46,424 bases of DNA from Chara braunii (lineage: Eukaryota; Streptophyta; Charophyceae; Charales; Characeae), in the NCBI GenBank assembly GCA_003427395.1, contig BFEA01000005.1, forward strand, positions 8,378,334 to 8,424,757, read 5' to 3'. This document shows, one piece after another, positions 1 to 10,230 of the stretch (positions within the stretch are counted from its first letter, which is position 1; every line of letters starts with the position of its first letter). The notes below the pieces were generated by a model, which did no database searches, had not been told where the DNA came from, and worked only from the letters and a program-made list of their open reading frames with translations. The position numbers and the translations under genes are program-made.

Positions 1-198
1 TGGAGGAGGGAGAAGGTGCGAGGTGGTTGGCTATGGTGGATGGGTGAAGGAGGTGGAGGAAGAAGAAGGTGCGGGGTGGTTGGTTATGGAGGACGGGTGA
101 AGAGGATGGAGGAGGAAGACGGTGCGAGGTGGTTGGTTATGGAGGATGGGTGAAGAAGATAGAGGAGGAAGAAGGTGCGAGGTGGTTGGCTCCGTTTT
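1..198. repeat. 53-bp G-rich minisatellite, about 3.5 copies
   Basis: The motif GGTGCGRGGTGGTTGG recurs at 15, 68, 121 and 174, a constant 53-bp period, with purine-rich GAAGAAGG spacers between. Open frames here are a by-product of the purine bias and are not treated as genes. The array probably continues to the left of the window. Confidence 0.85.
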
Positions 199-1205
199 CT
201 ACTCTAAGTGTCCGGGTTTGTCCCTCCACCCTTTTTCCAACCCCGGACACAAATCTCAATCCTACAGCACTAATCCTACAACCAACATGCGGAAAAACAC
301 AGTTCTGCAGAAAACACAGTTTGCAAAAAAAAATCGCAGAATTTGCAGATTGCAGATTTCGGCATTTTTGCCGTTTTTGCCATTTTTGACTAAATATGGA
401 GAACTGGAAAACCCAGGTTTGTGTTTCCTACCCCAAACGGCCTCATAATCACTCCAAACTTGGTGGGCCCTCTCCCTTTATCACGGGGAAGGCCTCTGCA
501 AAGTTTGGTGTGATTCTGGTATCGTTTGGTCTTACTTGCGTGTTTTGGGAGTCGTCCTGCCTCCAGGCGAACAGTTCGGGGAAGTCCGCTTTCTGATGTT
601 TCAGACAAGCGGACTCCGATGGTCTGTCGGGTCTGCAAACCATCTGTTTATGCCTAGGATATGAGGTTTGAGAAGTTTCTGGCCTCATTTCCCAGTTTTG
701 ACAAGGTTGTCATCGGGGTGCCCCCGGGTCATATTGACCCGTTTGATGTTTTCGGAGCGGCTTTGCACCGGGCGGTTGGCCACTTGTCTTTTCTTGCAGT
801 AGCAGCAGTCTGGATTGGCCAGACCTTAGCAGCAACCATGGTCCTACAACTATTAGCAGCAGAAGCAACAACAGTGGTTCAAATAGTTGAAAAACAGACT
901 CCTAACTACATTTTAATTACCGTTTTCGAATAGAACACGGGGGGGGTGAGAGCGAGAGGTAATTCAATTAGAGCACAGGGGGGAGTGGGACTGAACATCA
1001 GGCATGCACATGGGGAGTTGGACAGTCACAATACTATGGTGGATACAGCAGACCAGATCATTGTCTCATCCCAAGTGGAGAATAAAGTAGCTCACAGAGG
1101 GAAAGCGAGTAAGACTCCCTTTCGAGCACACATACATATACAAAGGAAACTGACAAATTACCTTAGAGTGGAAAATCAGACAATGCATGACCCCAACACT
1201 ACTAG
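199..1205. other. Unassigned region with a short hairpin
   Basis: No recognisable gene. A 15-bp inverted repeat (AATCACTCCAAACTT at 447-461 against AAGTTTGGTGTGATT at 501-515, one mismatch) and an 8-bp dyad around 589-619 (GTCCGCTT/AAGCGGAC) suggest a decayed foldback element. Small frames at 661-933 and 946-1218 show no known motif. Confidence 0.4.
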
Positions 1206-3590
1206 AACATTAGAATGAACCAAAATTGAAGTAGCGGTTTACACCCAAATGAAGAGGTGGGGAGAAAGTGAGAGAGAAGTGAGTAGAACTCACTCAAATG
1301 CGTGAGAATCATAAGGGGGGCAGTGACGATTCACATGGGAGTGAAGAAAATGACAAAACATGCTCTAATCGTCATCTAAACATTAGAAGAAGCAAGAACA
1401 AAAGTTGTGATTTGCACCCAAGTAACGAAGTGGAGAGAAAGTGAGTGAAGAGTGAGTAGAACTCACTCAAATGCTTGAAGACTCAAGGGGAGAAGTGACC
1501 ATTCACATGGGCGTGAAGAAAAGGATAAAACAAAGGTTAATCATCATCTAATAACAAGAATAAGCAAGAACAAAAGTTGCGATTTGCACCCAAGTGAAGA
1601 AGTGGAGAGAAAGTGAGAGAAAAGTGAGTAGAACTCACTCACATGCTTGAAGACTCGAGGGGAGAAGTGGCGATTTACATGGGAGTGAAGAAAAGGACAA
1701 AACAAAGACTAATCACCATCTAATCACAAGAATAAGCAAGAACAAAAGTTACGATTTGCACCCAAGTGAAGAAGTGAAGAGAAAGTGAGAGAAAATTGAA
1801 CAGAACTCACTCAAATGCTTAAAAAACAGAAGGGGAGAACTGGCGATTCACATGGGAGTGAAGAAAAGGACAAAACAAGAGTTAATCATTATAGAATAAG
1901 CAAGAATCAAAGTTGTGATTTATACCTAAGTGAAGAACTGGAGAGAAAGTGAGCGAAAAGTGAGTAGAACCCACTTAAATGCATGATAACTCAAAGGGGG
2001 AAGTGGCGATTCACATGGGAGTGAAAAGAAGGACAAAACAAGAGTTAATCATTAACGAAACACTAGAATAAGCAAAAATCAACGTTGCGATGTGCACCCA
2101 AGTGAAAAAGTGGAGAGAAAGTAAGAGAAAAGTGAGTAGAACTTCCAAAAATAGATGAAAACTCAAGGGGGGAAGTGACGATTCACATGGGAGTGAAAAA
2201 AAGGACAAAACAAAGGCTAATCATCATCTAATCACAAGAATAAGCAAGAACAAAAATTGTGATTTGCACCCATGGCAAGTGAAGAAATTGAGAGAAAGTG
2301 AGAGAAAAGTGAGAGAAAGGTGAGTAGAACTCACTCAAATGCTTGAAAAGCACAAGGGGAGAAGTGGCGATTCACATGGGAGTGAAGAAAAGGACAAAAC
2401 AAGAGTTAATCATAAACTAAACACTAGAATAAGCAAAAATTGAAGTTGCGATTTATACCCCAGTAAAGAAGTGAAAAAAAAGTGAGAGAAAATTGAGTAG
2501 AACTCACTTAAATGCAAGAAAATTCAAGGGGGAAAGTGGTGATTTACATGGGAGTGAAGAAAAGGACAAAACAAAAGTTAATCATCAACTAAACACTAGA
2601 ATAAGCAAGAATCAAAGTTGCGATTTGCACCCATGTAAAGAAGTGGATAGAAAGTGCGAGAAAAGTGAGTAGAGCTTACTCAAATGCATGAAAACTCAAG
2701 GGGGGAAGTGGCGATTCACATGGGAGTGAAGAAAAGAACAAAACAAGAGTTAATCTTCAACTAAACACTAGAATAAGCAAGAATCAAAGTTGCAATTTGC
2801 ATCCAAGCGAAGAAGTGGAGAGAAAATGAGAAAAAAGTGTGTAGAATTCACTCAAATGTATGAAAATTCAAGGGGAGAAGTGGCGATTTACATGAGAGTG
2901 AAGAAAAGGACAAAACAAGAGTTAATCATCAACTAAACACTTGAATAAGCAAGAATCGAAGTTGCGATTTGCACCCAAGTGGAGAAGTGGAGAGAAAGTG
3001 AGAGATGAGTGAGTAGAACTCACTCAAATGCATTAAAACTCAAGGGGGAAAGTGGCGATTCACATGGGAGTGAAGAAAAGGACAAAACAAGAACTAATTA
3101 TCAACGAAACATTAGAATAAGCAAAAATCAAAGTTGCGATTTGCACCCAAGTGAAGAAGTGGAGAGAAAATGAGGAAAAAGTGAGTAGAACTCACTCAAA
3201 TGCATGAAAACTCAAGGGGAGAAGTGACGATTTATATGGGAGTGAAGAAAAGGACAAAACAGAAGTTAATCATCAACTAAATACTAGAATAAGCAAGAAT
3301 CAAAGTTGTGATTTTCACCCAAGTAGAGAAGTGGAGAGAAAGTGAGAGAAAAGTGAGTAGAACTCACTCAAATGCATGGAAACTCAAAGGGGGAAGTAGC
3401 GATTCACATGGGAGTGAAAAAAAGGATAAAACAAGAGCTAATCATCAACTAAACACTAGAATAAGCAAGAATGAAATTTGCGATTTGCACCCAAGTAAAG
3501 AAGTTGATAAAAAATGAGGAAAATATGAGTGAAACTCACGCAAATGCATGAAAACTCAAGGGGAGATGTGGCGATTTACATGAGAGTAAA
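1206..3590. repeat. 172-bp satellite array, about 14 divergent monomers
   Basis: The landmark 'CGATTCACATGGGAGTGAAG' recurs at a spacing of about 172 bp (range about 163-184) from about 1325 to 3577. Each monomer carries in order a GCGATTTGCACCC-like box, a GAGAGAAAGTGAGAGAAAAG block, a dyad GTGAGT-AGA-ACTCAC, CTCAAGGGG, the landmark, and AAAACAAGAGTTAATCAT. Monomers differ by many substitutions and small indels. Nucleosome-length monomers are typical of centromeric or heterochromatic satellites; that role is inference. The array stops abruptly in an A-run near 3590. Confidence 0.9.
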
Positions 3591-3663
3591 AAAAAAAGTC
3601 TATTAAGAAATCATTACTAGTGGGAAGACTCCCTACCATCTATCCTTAAGCTTAGGAGAGTTC

Positions 3664-3880
3664 CTATGGAGAGAGGAAGAGAAGAAGAGTGTGGGGAAGG
3701 AAGAAGAGAGAGATGAAGGAGTACATGGAGGGGAAGATGAAGAAGAGAAGATAAGAATGAGAAGAAGAAGAAGAAGAAGAAGAAGAAGAAGAAGAAGAAG
3801 AAGAAGAAGAAGAAGAATGGGAAGAAGAGGAGAAAGAAGGAGAAGAAGGAGTAAAGGAAGAAGGAGGAGGATTTTATCCT
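3664..3880. repeat. (GAA)n/(AAG)n microsatellite and purine tract
   Basis: Almost pure GAA/AAG trinucleotides at about 3757-3816 sit inside a longer purine-only tract. Such mirror-type purine tracts can adopt triplex DNA. Arg-rich and Leu/Phe-rich frames over it are artefacts of the repeat. Confidence 0.9.
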
Positions 3881-4398
3881 CGTCATTCACCTCTTTGATG
3901 TCTTGGAGATGGACTATCAGTCTTGGTGAAGTTTATTCCTCCCTTGCTTAAAAATCACCTTGGCTATGACTCCCTTCTTCTCCAAGTCATCCTCCTCCTC
4001 CTTTCTCGACCTTTCTTAAGCTACAACAGACTCCTACCTCTATGGCTATGGAGTACTACCCTCTAGGAGGGCTAATGAGACTCCCGCTAACCTTGCCTTC
4101 TTCCTCACAGCCCGGGGGCTATGGCGGATCACCACACACTAGCCCAAAGTCTCCTCTTGACCTCTCAAACTGGCAGGGGTTCTTGAAGTGTCCCAAGGAA
4201 AACCACTATCCAATGTGGGAGTGGATGCGCAGGGGGAACGACGTTGTCAAGATCGAAGATCTTGACCGAGGAAAATTAGCACCACAAGTGCAAGCTCTAG
4301 TAGGCTCAAACGGGGGAAACTGGAGGTAGAAACAAAGAAAGGCATGAGGAAATAGAACTCCAAGATGCCCAAAACTCTAGATGGGAGGGCTGCCCAGT

Positions 4399-4418
4399 AG
4401 TCCGGGATATCCCGGACT
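4399..4418. repeat. Perfect 20-bp palindrome
   Basis: AGTCCGGGATATCCCGGACT is self-complementary over its full length with no spacer. The reversed copy has a related imperfect dyad at the matching position (about 7770-7790, ATCCGGGATTTTTCGGAT). Confidence 0.9.
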
Positions 4419-5336
4419 AGCTAGGCATGAGGAAATAGAACTCCAAGAGGTCCAACCTGAAAAAAAAGTTGCCAAAAGAAAATCGAAGCCATGGACGCTA
4501 AAAAATTGAGACTGGCGGAGACAAAATGAATGTCATTATTGTAGTCTGAGGTGTAACGGTCAACTGCGGCTATCAACCTGGCCATGAATGAGGTTCCAAG
4601 GCCTAGAAACAGGGTGCACAACTGTTTGACACTTGTCACGACAAAAAAAAAAAGGAAAAAAAAAAAAAATAAAAAAATGGAGAAAGAATGAGACAAAAGG
4701 GGAGAAAAGAGTGGAGGAGAATGTGTCGGCCTATTGGGACTGCTGCAGTAGGGACTGACAGATCCCTACGATGACCTCATCCCTCCAAGATTCAAGGAGG
4801 GCAATTCGGATTGCAGAGATATGACCCTTGGGGCGTTATCTCTGCAATATCTAAATTAAAATAACAAAAAAAAAAAAAGAAAAGGCAAAAGGAAAATGAT
4901 CGGTTTTCTTTTGGACCATAGATCTGAGATTTAGATCCATAGAGGAGGTAATATGGTCGTTTTTGATGAGGTCATCACAAACGGCCAACTGCGGAATGAG
5001 TTGGCAACCCAAAATGGAAAGAAACAAAAGACAGAAAAATAAAAAACTGTGTATTTGGCCCAAACAGAGGGCGAGGTGCATCAGGAATTGAAAATGTGGG
5101 CTTTGGGGACCAAAACTAAAGCAAGGACCACCATGGGATAACCCGAAATATTCCTGGCCTTGGATCTCAGCCAGATCTAAGGCTGAAAATGCACGCCACA
5201 TGGAAAAATATCCCGGTCTACCCAATGGAGGCCAAAATCAGAAAAAAAATTCTTTCAAGTAAGGCTGCCCCTTGGGCCTTTGGACTCAAGGGGGCAGCAT
5301 TTTCCAAAGGGTATAAGGCTTGAAGAGGCCCAAGGA

Positions 5337-5369
5337 GCAGTCCGAGTTGGTACCAACCACTCGGACTGC
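5337..5369. repeat. Hairpin with 11-bp perfect arms
   Basis: GCAGTCCGAGT at 5337-5347 pairs with ACTCGGACTGC at 5359-5369, and the loop itself contains GGTACC. The same arm start recurs at 7606-7629 (GCAGTCC...GGACTGC). Confidence 0.85.
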
Positions 5370-5570
5370 ATGTACCTAGCCAAAATGAGGTCCAGGTGTC
5401 CCCGGAAAGACTTAGGGATAAAAACTAGCCGTGGGGGTACCTCGGTTCATCATGGGGCACATGGGGAGGCTCATGGGCTGGCCAAAACACTGTGTCCAGC
5501 CTATATAAGTTGGGGATTCAGTCCGCCACACTCACATTTGCATGAGGAGTGCCCATGCTGCTAAGATGAG

Positions 5571-6202
5571 CCCATAGTTCCATTTTTTTGTCCCGCTGAC
5601 GGTGCCGTCGACATAATTCAAACTTTCGACAATTTTTGTTCGGCCCCGTTTAGTCCTTGGCATCGCTCCGATTGAGGTCTCATTTTTATTTGGGACTTCC
5701 CTTGTTCCTGACAGTCCCAATTCATTCTTCCCATGTGTCTCGAGCGTGCCGAGTATTTCCGGCCGCGAGACCCCCACCTTGCACCTTTTATCGTCACACT
5801 CCCCGATGCTCACGATACCGTTTTCTAGCCTCTTTGGGCATGCCGCGACCCATTTTCTCTTGGCCTAGGCATCGCTAAATTTGGTTTTGCTTTTAGCTAC
5901 TTGCTATCTTTTTCAAGGCAGACCGAACTTGATCTTCTACTACAAATTGAGTTTGTTTCATACGCCCCTCTGTGTAGGCCGAAGGCCACGGCTCTTGCCA
6001 GGGTTCACTATAATAATACGACACTACATACAAACAAAGGTATCTATCGTACGTATACTCATAAGTCATTGGTCTTTCTTTTATATTATTAATTAGTAGT
6101 AGCTCCACGTAAAGTCTCTGAGGATCCTACACAGACATATGTTGGTTTCCTGCGGATTTCCCTCTAATTGAATTTAATTACTATTACTTACTATCTAGCA
6201 AA
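5571..6202. other. Unassigned; AT-rich flank of the mitochondrial insertion
   Basis: No gene recognised. From about 5930 the composition becomes AT-rich like the adjacent nad5 segment, so the mitochondrial insertion may begin here and include non-coding or intron sequence. I see no group I or II intron core that would settle it. Confidence 0.3.
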
Positions 6203-6532
6203 ATGAGAGGATTAGCTTCTTTGTTACCTTTTACTTATGCTATGATGCTAATAGGCAGCATGTCTTTAATTGGATTTCCTTTTTTAACTGGATTTTATTC
6301 GAAGGATGTGATCTTAGAACTTGCTTATACTAAATATACCATAAGTGGTAATTTGGCTTTTTGGCTTGGAAGTCTTTCTGTATTTTTGACTTCTTATTAT
6401 TCTTTTCGTTTACTTTTTCTCACTTTTCTTGCTCCAACCAATGCTTTTAAGCGAGACATCGAAAGATGTCATGATGCTCCTACTCTGATGGCAATCCCTT
6501 TAATACTTTTGGCTTTTGGAAGTCTTTTTGTA
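6203..6532 (+). pseudogene. nad5: Mitochondrial nad5 fragment in nuclear DNA (NUMT)
   Basis: NADH dehydrogenase subunit 5 is a proton-pumping membrane subunit of respiratory complex I, normally encoded in plant mitochondrial DNA. About 110 codons match the interior of the protein: [44 protein letters not shown] and [20 protein letters not shown] are recognisable family segments. Full-length nad5 has about 670 residues, so this is a small internal piece. Homology breaks after LAFGSLFV, where an A-rich stretch and an 18-nt A-run lead into reversed sdh4. AT-rich codon use contrasts with neighbouring DNA. The ATG at 6203 is an internal methionine, not a true start. Confidence 0.9.
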
Positions 6533-6609
6533 GATGACACCAAAACAAACAAAACAAATACATATTTGATGATTATTAAAACAAACACTTTCAAAAAAAA
6601 AAAAAAAAA

Positions 6610-6798
6610 ATTTCGTGTTACTTCATGGTGAATATAGTCTTCTAGAATTTCCTCTATTCTTACATGCATATGCCAAAAAAGTAGGATATTTAACAAGATC
6701 AAAGTGAAAACATTTGCTAACAGTATAGTTGGAATTAAAAAAGCAGCAGTAATCCGTTGAAGAAGCCAATGTGCCAATCTTTCTCTATTAGCTTTCAT
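6610..6798 (-). pseudogene. sdh4: Mitochondrial sdh4 fragment in nuclear DNA (NUMT)
   Basis: sdh4 encodes a membrane-anchor subunit of succinate dehydrogenase (complex II) and is retained in the mitochondrial DNA of many streptophytes. The minus-strand frame begins [20 protein letters not shown], a family N-terminus, followed by a hydrophobic segment ([21 protein letters not shown]) and HHEVTRN. It is cut after about 63 residues by the A-run at 6593-6610, losing the C-terminal part. It points toward the nad5 piece, so the insertion is either a junction of two mitochondrial fragments or a rearranged one. I am sure of the family and infer that it is non-functional here. Confidence 0.85.
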
Positions 6799-6839
6799 TC
6801 GTTTACACCTTTTTTTACGACAAAGAGAATCTCAAGATA

Positions 6840-8400
6840 TTCAATGCAACTAGACAAGCTGCAAAAAAAGTCCGTTATTTCTCGAACTGCAATGGTGCTC
6901 ATTTTCCTAGTCCCATAGCCCCACAACTTGGCTCCAACTAAAAGAAAAAGAAGCGCTTAATTTTCAAGTGCATCCGAGTTCAATATTGACCTCGGATGCA
7001 CCTAAAAAATGTATTTTCCCTTCCCCATGCAGTCCGTTGCAACTCGGAATCCAGTAGGGGTCATTTTCCTAGTCCTATAGCCCCACAACTAGCCTCAAAC
7101 TGGAAAAAAAAAAAAAAAAACGGCAATCTCTCAAATGCATTCGGCCTCCATTTTGGTTCCCGATGCACTTAAAACATGTGTTTGACCTACCTCATGCAAT
7201 CCTTTGCATCTCGGTTGCATGAGGTCTTGATTTTTCTTGATTTTCTCTGCAAAATTAAGAGAAAATAAAGATACTTTGTAACCGATATATGCCAGAATGA
7301 ATCTGGTCTCAAATGCATCCCCTAGGTGACCGTTTTTTGCTGTTAGTGTCTTTTTATCTTTTCTTTTTTTTTCACCTTTTCTTTTTCTTTTATTTTCCCC
7401 CCACTTGTGGACAGTAGGGACTTGCCAGTCCCTACTTGCGGCAGTCCCTACTGACGGCCAACTCACTTATTCCCTCCCACCTCCCATTTTCTTTTTCTTT
7501 TTCTTTTTCTTTTTCTTTTTCCTTTTGCATGGCAAGTGTCAACTAGCCGTTAAGCTCATTTTCTAGGCTCTTCCTCTTAGTTTTAGTCCTTCCTATGCTC
7601 AAGAGGCAGTCCGTTATTTCTTGGACTGCACTTGTGGCCTTTCCATGCCCATGAGAGTCTCCGTTTGCCTCTGTCTCTTCCAAACGGTGGACCCTCATAC
7701 TCCGATTTTTTCTTGGAGGTCTATTTCTCACATGGAGTCTTCTTTTGACTCCATTTTCTTGGGGGAGGCCAATCCGGGATTTTTCGGATTGCTCACATGC
7801 CTCTACATCCATGTTTCTTCGCTTTTCTTTCCTCGTTGCTCTCTCTGTTTTGCTTCCACTAGTGTTTGCACTAGTGGCGCTAATATTTTTCGCCGTCAAG
7901 ATCTTTGATCTTGACGGTGCATCTTGCTTTAATTATTTGCTCCTTACGTCACACCACAATTTTTCCTTGGGATGTCACAAGTCCCAGCCACTCGTCCCAC
8001 GCTAGTCCCCAATACTAGTCCTGCTAGTGGTCCCGTCGATGGTCCCGCCGGCGGTCCCACCGGTACTTGTCCCGCCAGTGGTCCCTCGACACTTTGCCCC
8101 GCCGGCACTTATCTCGGATGTCATTTTTTTTTTTTTTAATCCCATGTGGCCCCTGGTACCTTCCCTCAAGGTGTCCCGGGTTCTTTTGACGTTTTTTTTC
8201 CCTATGGCGGTCTCATCCCCTTTGCCCTTCTCATGTCCCGCGCGCCGATCATCCTGGCCGCGACTTTTTACTTGGCCCATAGCCCCTTTGGCCCTCTTGA
8301 CGCCGCAGCCCGGTAACCCTCTTGGCCCGGCTACATTCTCACGCGCCGACATCTTACTTATTATTTTTTTCCTCCTCCTTAATTATTCTCTCGTTGCGGT
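6840..8400 (-). repeat. Unclassified dyad-rich repeat, copy 2 (inverted)
   Basis: This is the reverse-orientation counterpart of 3950-5570; best match is 7850-7970. It carries the dyad GCCGTCAAGATC-TTT-GATCTTGACGG (about 7892-7917), the 10-bp dyad AGTAGGGACT-TGCC-AGTCCCTACT at about 7413-7436, and GCAGTCC/GGACTGC at 7606-7629. A block beginning CATTTTCCTAGTCC(C/T)ATAGCCCC occurs at about 6900 and 7063, a local tandem duplication of about 165 bp. A (TTTTTC)n tract lies at about 7491-7522. Together with copy 1 it brackets the mitochondrial insertion. Confidence 0.55.
8010..8115. repeat. GC-rich minisatellite of GGTCCCGCCGGC-like units
   Basis: GTCCCGYCRGYGGTCCC-type units recur about every 12-18 bp between two CTAGT-rich stretches. 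The 128-codon Val/Pro-rich frame across it reflects this repeat rather than a protein family. Confidence 0.7.
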
Positions 8401-8700
8401 GCGCAACTTATGACATTACTTTTTCCGGCGGTCCTTCTCCTTTCGGGGGAAAGGGCCACCTTTGCTAATTTCCTGCGATCCCTTGCCGCTCGCCGTTCCG
8501 CTAGTCTCTCCTTGGTCCAGTGGTTACGGCGACCCAAGGCAACCTCTAAATCCCTAGGTGTTAGTACTAATGTCTTTAGTCTTTCTACCCTTCTTGCCTC
8601 TGGTTTTATCTGTCGTGCACAATTCTGCGGTATACCGCCTCTCAAAGGTCAGGACTTATCTCGGGACCCACCGGTCCCGACACCGTGTTGACTGGCAGTA
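8401..8700. other. Unassigned spacer before the methyltransferase-like remnant
   Basis: No gene, RNA or repeat recognised. Small overlapping frames on both strands show no family motif. Confidence 0.3.
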
Positions 8701-8749
8701 GACTAAAGAGTAGGGAGATCGCACTTGTTGAAGACATTGTGCACATATT

Positions 8750-9890
8750 GTGGAAAGACACAGGCCCACAGGGGACATGACGTCCATCACACCGTTCGGC
8801 AACGATCCTTTGGAGGCGGAGCTGAGGAGCAAGGAGTTGCAGGAGGTGGTGGTTGGCACAAAGAGCCACACATTCGTCCTCGATCTCTGCGATTCGGTTG
8901 ACCTGAAGTTGTGGAAACCACAAGTGTTCGATACTTAAAATTCTTTGCTTTAGTCCTTGTGCCCATCACACTGGACAATCGTTGTTTTCAACGTTTTGTG
9001 CCACAGGAGTGGAACCTCTCGTTTCTGGCTAGCCTCCACCATCTATCTGTCGTGAAGTTGCTCGAATGGAAATGGGTGAGGAGAACTCAGCAGAAGAAAA
9101 CCTCCCCCGTTAGAAACAATTTGTACGCGGAGGACGACCACGTGTACATACTCTTCAAGGTTGACAATTTGCGGAAAAACACGGCGGTCGTTCACGACGG
9201 GAGGCTATCGGCGGGTGTCACTGCAGCAGTGTGGTTGCCTCAAAAAGTGACCCCGACCGACGTGTCGGAGATTCCATTCGCGCGTTGCAACTGGTCGATG
9301 ACCGCGTCTCAACGACAAGGCAGTGTCCAGTGTCCACAAGGACATGGAGTGCAATCCGACACAATTGGCTGGTCTTCTTGAATTCGTTAGCAAAAAGGGA
9401 GAGGGTGTCGTTTTCCTCGGGAAGCCGCATGCACAAGTCGTGAGGGGGCTTCTAAAGGCAGGCCGCCATGTTGTCATGTTGGAAGGGAACTCCGAGTTGT
9501 TGCAATTCGTCAAAAGCGAGGTCAACTCGGGTGCCAACAACTGCAAATTCGTGGTCATGAATGTGAAACGGAATCGCGTGTAGGGCAATAAGACGGACAT
9601 GTGGTTCAAATTGAGTGAGAGGAAGAGAAAGAAAATATACGAGTTCTTGTTCCTCGAACTGCAGCCGACAAAGGATAGTGATGTCGAGTTAGTGCGCCGC
9701 AAGGAACACATGTTGGCATTGCTGGACAAATACCACGGTGCCTCCCACATGAACGCAAAGACCTTCCTCAACGAGTTGGTGTCCCTGTACTTCGTCGAGT
9801 CCGAGGAGGAATTGAAGTTCGGCAGTTATGCTTCCTTGATCTCCACGGACGACGAGGCAGCCACCAGTGTCGAGTTCGACGCCAGCGCCA
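8750..9890 (+). pseudogene. Broken ORF with DNA-methyltransferase-like C-terminus, in an LTR element
   Basis: Coding similarity runs through successive frames (8750-8938, 8911-9381, 9323-9583, then after a TAG at 9581 on to 9599-10033), so at least two frameshifts and one stop separate the parts. The segment around MECNPTQLAGLLEFVSKKG, VVFLGKPHAQVV and AGRHVVMLEGNSELLQFV has the layout of the C-terminal half of N4/N6 DNA methyltransferases: motif X, a motif-I position, then the 'LGRxVVGIExxxxYxxxA' helix-strand. The SAM-binding DPFxGSG signature is replaced by FLGKPHA, so catalysis looks lost. The upstream parts (for example NLYAEDDHVYILFKVDNLRK) I do not recognise. The frame runs directly into the LTR at 9891, so it would be the last coding region of that element. 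A different Rossmann-like domain is possible. Confidence 0.45.
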
Positions 9891-10230
9891 TGAAGACTCG
9901 CTCATCTCCATCTTCGTCTCGCCTCTCCCCCATCTCCTCATCTGTGGTATCTCCCCCCATGTGTGTGTTCAAGGAGGGACCTTTCTTCCATGTATGTGGT
10001 CCCTCCTTCCTCTCTCACATGTGTGGTGTATGATGGGGTGTCACGTCAGTATCTGACAGGTCAGTTCATATCTTTGAGTATTTCGCTGCGCTACATTGTG
10101 CTATTTTCATTTGTATCTGGATGTACGTTGCTTGTTGATGCTTTGCTGACACAGCATTGTCCATTCGAGTCCTTTTCATCACTTTGCGGATCCTTGGCTC
10201 CCCATACATCGCTTGACTGAGCATATATCA
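9891..10230 (+). mobile_element. LTR (340 bp), copy 1, probable 3' LTR
   Basis: This segment begins TG and ends CA and matches 45231-45570 base for base in layout: CATCTTCGTCTCGCCTCTCC, CAAGGAGGGA.CTTTCTTC, TCACATGTGTGGTGTATGAT, CGCTGCGCTACATTGTGCTA and GATCCTTGGCTCC all align at the same offsets, giving 340 bp in both. Coding sequence lies on its left and no primer-binding site follows the CA, so it is read as a 3' LTR. The left border is approximate because the first 10 bp are weakly similar and no clear polypurine tract precedes it. Confidence 0.65.

Larger units (their letters stand above)
3950..5570 (+). repeat. Unclassified dyad-rich repeat, copy 1
   Basis: This segment matches the reverse complement of the segment at about 6850-8000. 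The clearest stretch is 4183-4320, which pairs with 7850-7970 (reversed): a CCCAAGGAAAA block, then the dyad TCAAGATC-GAA-GATCTTGA, then a ...CACxAGTGCAA block. It contains a perfect 20-bp palindrome at 4399-4418 and a hairpin with 11-bp perfect arms at 5337-5369. A 95-codon frame at 4042-4329 (motif VKIEDLDRGKLAPQVQAL) overlaps the best-conserved part and may be the remnant of the element's protein, but I do not recognise the family. A/T homopolymers interrupt it repeatedly. Confidence 0.6.

Noticed and set aside
1206-3590. CRISPR-like regular repeat array
   Set aside because: Monomers are 172 bp, head-to-tail and diverged throughout with no unique spacers, in eukaryotic DNA; it is a satellite.
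3617-3951. Arg-rich and Leu/Phe-rich small proteins
   Set aside because: Translations of the (GAA)n tract in different frames.
6203-6631. Functional nad5 or chloroplast ndhF gene
   Set aside because: The residues fit mitochondrial nad5 rather than ndhF, and it is a short internal fragment fused to A-rich and reversed sdh4 sequence, with no start or end of the protein.
9205-9771. 188-codon minus-strand frame
   Set aside because: Antisense to the methyltransferase-like coding frames, which make better protein sense on the plus strand.
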